The notes under the pieces are model-generated. The model saw only the letters and a list, made by a program, of their open reading frames with translations. It ran no database searches and was not told where the DNA came from. Both the position numbers and the translations under genes were made by a program. From NCBI GenBank assembly GCA_959604115.1, contig CAUHBW010000005.1:1-25134 (forward strand): 25,134 nucleotides of DNA, written 5' to 3'. Positions 22,455-25,134 of the stretch are shown piece by piece (position 1 is the stretch's first letter; every line of letters begins with the position of its first letter). This DNA is from an uncultured Bilophila sp. Lineage in GTDB: Bacteria > Desulfobacterota > Desulfovibrionia > Desulfovibrionales > Desulfovibrionaceae.

Positions 22455-23636
22455 TCAGCGCTGCAAGGGGATTGTGAACGTTTCCAGTCGCAGGGGCGCC
22501 GGACCGGGGTGGGGTCTGGCGTTCCCGTCGAGCTTCTTGCTGTGTAACCAGTCTTCCATGAGATCCGCAATCTCCAGATTGTTCAGATCGGCGAACGGCA
22601 CGTGCGTGTTGCCCGTGATGCCGATCTCCGGAAGCAGGAGCAGCGTGGCGTCGCCCCCGTGGCGGTTGACCGTATCCACGAACTGGCGGGCGCGCGTTCC
22701 GGCTATCCGCCAGACGTCCACGTTGAAGATGTCGCTCGGCTCTTTGGCGATGTTGTCCCCATAGATGACGATGATGGGGATGCGGGTCAGCTTCATGAAC
22801 TCGGCCTCCGAAACCCGGATCGGCTGGAGCCGTTCGTTGGCCAGCGCGTTCTTGAACGGGACGTCGGCAAGCGTTTCCCCTTCCGGGAACACGAACTGTC
22901 CGGGTTCCCATGCCACGACGGCTCTGGCGTTGTCCGAGGCCATCGCCGCGAACCAGCCGTACTGCCCGCTGTTGGAGTGCGTGAGGAGGATCGCCGGTCC
23001 GGTCCGGTCGAGCAGGGCGGCGACGGTCTTGCCCATGTACTCGCGGTAGGCGTTGGTGCGCGGCTCCTCGCCGGTGTTGAACGTCTGCTGGCGGAAGAAC
23101 TGATCCACGGCGGCGGGGCTGAGAGGAAACCGCACGCCGGGGTAGAGCGTCGCCTTGTGTCCGGGCTCCCACACGCCGTTTCGGAAGGCGTTCCAGACGC
23201 CGCCCTCGCGAGCCGAGGTGGGAACGGCGCTCGGATCGTCCGCGCCGCTCCTCGTATACCCGGCCCTGCCGCGTCTCGGCTGGTCCATAATATAGACCGG
23301 CCAGCCGCGCCGGGTCAGAATGGCCTGAAACCCTTCCCGCCCGTCCGGGGTCGATTCCCAGCTTCTGCCGGACTGTCCCATGCCGTGCCACAGGACCAGC
23401 GGGTATTCCCGCGCGTTTTTGGGGATGTAGAACTGGGCATAGCCGTGATCCCCGTGAAAGGTGTCCCCGTTTTCCAGCCGGTCCACCGTCCCTCCGAAGA
23501 GCAGGCTTCCCATGGTGTTCAGGACAATGGGCCTGTCGTCCCCACGGTCCGCCGCCGCGCCGTTCGGCGGAAACGCCAGCGCGAGGGACAACGTCAGCGC
23601 CATCGCCCCGCCCAACGTTGAGAGCAATCTTTTCAT
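22455..23636 (-). CDS. secreted alpha/beta-hydrolase (esterase-like)
   Basis: 393 residues from ATG at 23636 (AGGAGG upstream). A Sec signal peptide (about 1-29, ending GAAA) sends it to the periplasm. The alpha/beta fold shows PLVLWHGMGQSGRSW (oxyanion region, 79-93), MDQPRRGRAGYT, the nucleophile elbow LLTHSNSGQYGW (Ser221 likely nucleophile), VAWEPGQF (Glu244, possible acid residue) and GNTHVPF (His345, catalytic base). The fold is close to secreted esterases annotated as alpha/beta hydrolases in many Proteobacteria; the substrate is unknown. It is the first gene of a two-gene operon with the aldo-keto reductase, divergent from the AraC-type regulator, which probably controls it. Confidence 0.9.
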   Translation of the reverse strand: MKRLLSTLGGAMALTLSLALAFPPNGAAADRGDDRPIVLNTMGSLLFGGTVDRLENGDTFHGDHGYAQFYIPKNAREYPLVLWHGMGQSGRSWESTPDGREGFQAILTRRGWPVYIMDQPRRGRAGYTRSGADDPSAVPTSAREGGVWNAFRNGVWEPGHKATLYPGVRFPLSPAAVDQFFRQQTFNTGEEPRTNAYREYMGKTVAALLDRTGPAILLTHSNSGQYGWFAAMASDNARAVVAWEPGQFVFPEGETLADVPFKNALANERLQPIRVSEAEFMKLTRIPIIVIYGDNIAKEPSDIFNVDVWRIAGTRARQFVDTVNRHGGDATLLLLPEIGITGNTHVPFADLNNLEIADLMEDWLHSKKLDGNARPHPGPAPLRLETFTIPLQR

Positions 23637-23666
23637 ATCAACCTCCTGAAGTGAGTGCAGGCCCGA

Positions 23667-23728
23667 AATATAGCCGCATGGAGGCGGGGGAAATAGGGCA
23701 TTCCTCCGAATGTTCTGCCCATTCCTCC
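23667..23728 (-). promoter_or_regulatory. hydrolase/reductase promoter with 21-bp-phased direct repeats
   Basis: Minus strand: -10 TATATT (23667-23672) with a poor -35 (TATTTC at 23690-23695). Just upstream are two direct copies of CATTCCTCC (plus-strand 23699-23707 and 23720-23728) with 21-base spacing. This fits an AraC-family activator site next to a weak -35. The rest of the 297-base gap (23637-23933) shows no gene. Confidence 0.55.
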
Positions 23729-23933
23729 ATACCCGGTGACGAAAGAGGCGATGTATGCCATGAAGGAACGGACGGAAAAACGCGCGGAGCACCCGCCGCG
23801 CCCGCAGAGAGACAGGGAATGCCCGCGATCGCCGATTCTGCGGCATCCGTTTGAACGCTGCCCGTTTCTCCGCCCGGACGGCGGATCGTTGAAGAGACTC
23901 TCCGCGAAACACGACGAAACGAAAGAGGATGCG

Positions 23934-24872
23934 ATGACAACGCCCGTACGCGTGAACGCCGACAACAACTGGGCCATTCTCAAGGACATCATTCTGCGGA
24001 ATACCGCCGCCAGTTCCGGGAGCTATCCGACGCCGATCAAGGGATTCCTGTTTCACCGGCAGGTGAGCAACGCCGATCCCAAGCCGCATTTCTCCGAGCC
24101 GGTCATTATCGTAGTGGTGCAGGGAAAGAAACTCGTGCGGATCGGTCTGGAGGACCGCCTCTACGGCGAAAACGTCTGCTTCGTCGCCGGGGTGGACATG
24201 CCGATAGCAAGTTGCGTGATGGAAGCCCGAGAAGATCGGCCCTATCTGTCCCTGTCGCTGTATCTGGACGCCGGGCTCATCGCCGCTCTGGCGTCTCAGG
24301 TTCCGCCCTCGGCGGAAGGCGTCGGAGCGTTCCGGGGCGCGGGGACGCATACCCTCGAACCGGACCTGCTGGATTCCTTTGTCCGGCTGGCCGAGCTGGC
24401 GGAAAAGCCGGAACAGGTTCCGGTCATGGAGGCTTTGCTGCTCCGGGAGATCCATTACCGGCTGCTGATCGGGCCGTTCGGCGGCGCGCTGCGAACGCTC
24501 AATACGTTCGGCTCGCAGGGCCATCAGATCACCCGGGCCATCGCGTGGCTGAAGGAGAACTACAAGGAGCCGCTGCTCGTGGAAGACCTCGCCAGCCGGT
24601 CGAACATGGCTCCGTCGACCTTTCACAAATATTTCAAGGAAATCACGACCCTCAGTCCGCTCCAGTACCAGAAGCGCCTCCGGCTCGGGGAAGCCCGGCG
24701 CCTTATGCTCTCGGAAGGGTACGACGTGACGCAGGCCGCTATGAGCGTGGGCTACGAAAGCGCCACGCAGTTTATCAGGGAGTACAAGCGGCTGTACGGC
24801 GAGCCGCCGCGCAGGAATATCATGGCCATAAAGAATATGGCGGCGGGCGAGGCGGGGTGGGTGGCCATGTGA
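23934..24872 (+). CDS. AraC-family transcriptional regulator with AraC_N domain (YqhC-like)
   Basis: 312 residues from ATG at 23934 (AGAGGA upstream); the frame extends back to 23736 but that part looks untranslated. The N-terminal cupin-like AraC_N domain (about 35-190) has IIVVVQGKKLVRIG and LYGENVCFVAGVDMP. The C-terminal double helix-turn-helix (about 212-295) has LLVEDLASRSNMAPSTFHKYFKEITTLSPLQYQKRLRL and VTQAAMSVGYESATQFIREYKR with the ending GEPPRR. In E. coli the related YqhC activates aldehyde and aldo-keto reductase genes. Here the divergent operon also contains an aldo-keto reductase, so an equivalent aldehyde-response role is plausible (inference). Confidence 0.92.
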   Translation: MTTPVRVNADNNWAILKDIILRNTAASSGSYPTPIKGFLFHRQVSNADPKPHFSEPVIIVVVQGKKLVRIGLEDRLYGENVCFVAGVDMPIASCVMEAREDRPYLSLSLYLDAGLIAALASQVPPSAEGVGAFRGAGTHTLEPDLLDSFVRLAELAEKPEQVPVMEALLLREIHYRLLIGPFGGALRTLNTFGSQGHQITRAIAWLKENYKEPLLVEDLASRSNMAPSTFHKYFKEITTLSPLQYQKRLRLGEARRLMLSEGYDVTQAAMSVGYESATQFIREYKRLYGEPPRRNIMAIKNMAAGEAGWVAM

Positions 24873-25010
24873 CGAGTCGCGCCGAGCGTCCGGCGGTCAT
24901 GCGCCGGGGGGACGTCGTGCGGCTTCCGCCGGGCATCGCGGCGCATCCGCGGAACGGTCGGACACGGCGTCCCCCATCAGGCCGCAGGGTGGGCGTGAGC
25001 GGACGCGGCC

Positions 25011-25069
25011 TGTTCAAAATGTTATAATTGTTAAAAAAACGATACAGAATGCGTATGGCATTTTGAACA
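25011..25069. promoter_or_regulatory. 11-bp inverted repeat around an extended -10 element
   Basis: TGTTCAAAATG (25011-25021) and CATTTTGAACA (25059-25069) are perfect inverted copies 37 bases apart. Between them is TGTTATAAT (25020-25028), a consensus extended -10 on the plus strand. This could be the promoter/operator of a gene to the right of the window. Bases 24873-25010 are GC-rich with no convincing gene. Confidence 0.4.
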
Positions 25070-25134
25070 TGGAGGAATATCTGAAGACCGCTATTTTTAA
25101 AGACGTATGATCACGCTGTGTTATAAACACGAAC

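Noticed and set aside
22405..23391. Long in-frame N-terminal extension of the aldo-keto reductase (to 703 residues)
   Set aside because: It overlaps the hydrolase gene in another frame, is Arg/Gly/Pro-rich with no domain, and a strong Shine-Dalgarno marks the start at 22404.
23637..24626. Upstream extension of the hydrolase reading frame (to 723 residues)
   Set aside because: It is antisense to the AraC regulator and low in recognisable sequence; the signal peptide and GGAGG place the start at 23636.
25068..25110. 13-codon open frame starting at ATG 25068
   Set aside because: Too short, and its ATG lies inside the inverted-repeat arm; no evidence that it is translated.

Overview
The window looks like a chromosomal segment of a sulfate-reducer-type bacterium of the Desulfovibrionaceae (Desulfovibrio/Bilophila-like). 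This is an inference from GC-rich flanks, a short DUF4911-like protein, ferredoxin-containing aldo-keto reductases and the general protein style; no 16S rRNA is present. It divides into a left chromosomal flank (1-3612), a 17.4-kb integrated mobilizable element (3642-21125) and a right chromosomal flank (21126-25134).

Left flank: the 5' part of a periplasmic ABC-transporter substrate-binding protein (runs off the edge), a lipoprotein combining YbaY/YscW-like and META domains, a BASS-type 10-TM transporter, a Fur-family regulator (all on the minus strand), a small DUF4911-like gene on plus, and an initiator tRNA-fMet with an excellent sigma70-type promoter.

Element: a tyrosine integrase sits at the right end. 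A 49-bp repeat of the 3' part of tRNA-fMet (one mismatch) marks attL (3642-3690) and attR (21077-21125). Three copies of TTTCTAACC lie just inside each end and look like integrase arm sites. All element genes read leftwards: integrase; a Schlafen-AlbA_2 ATPase-like protein coupled to a membrane protein; an AlpA-like HTH protein; a TOPRIM primase and DUF927 ATPase that appear to be one protein cut by an in-frame TAG; a MobV relaxase broken by a one-base frameshift; a small mobilization accessory protein; then a tightly coupled defence operon hsdR-hsdS-prrC-hsdM-mrr-(membrane coiled-coil protein). No conjugation (T4SS) genes are present, so this is an integrative and mobilizable element whose replication/mobilization genes carry lesions while the defence operon is intact.

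Defence logic: the type I restriction-modification system (HsdRMS) has an embedded PrrC anticodon nuclease. In the known E. coli system, PrrC is held silent by the restriction complex and cleaves tRNA-Lys when a phage disables restriction. A Mrr-type nuclease and a small membrane-anchored coiled-coil protein follow in the same operon. The AlbA_2/membrane protein pair beside the integrase is a second possible defence or regulatory cargo.

Right flank: a 4Fe-4S ferredoxin-fused aldo-keto reductase and a secreted alpha/beta hydrolase (minus strand), divergent from an AraC/YqhC-like regulator. Between them lies a 21-bp-phased direct repeat that is a likely AraC-family site. The last 260 bases hold no convincing gene but contain an 11-bp inverted repeat around an extended -10 element.
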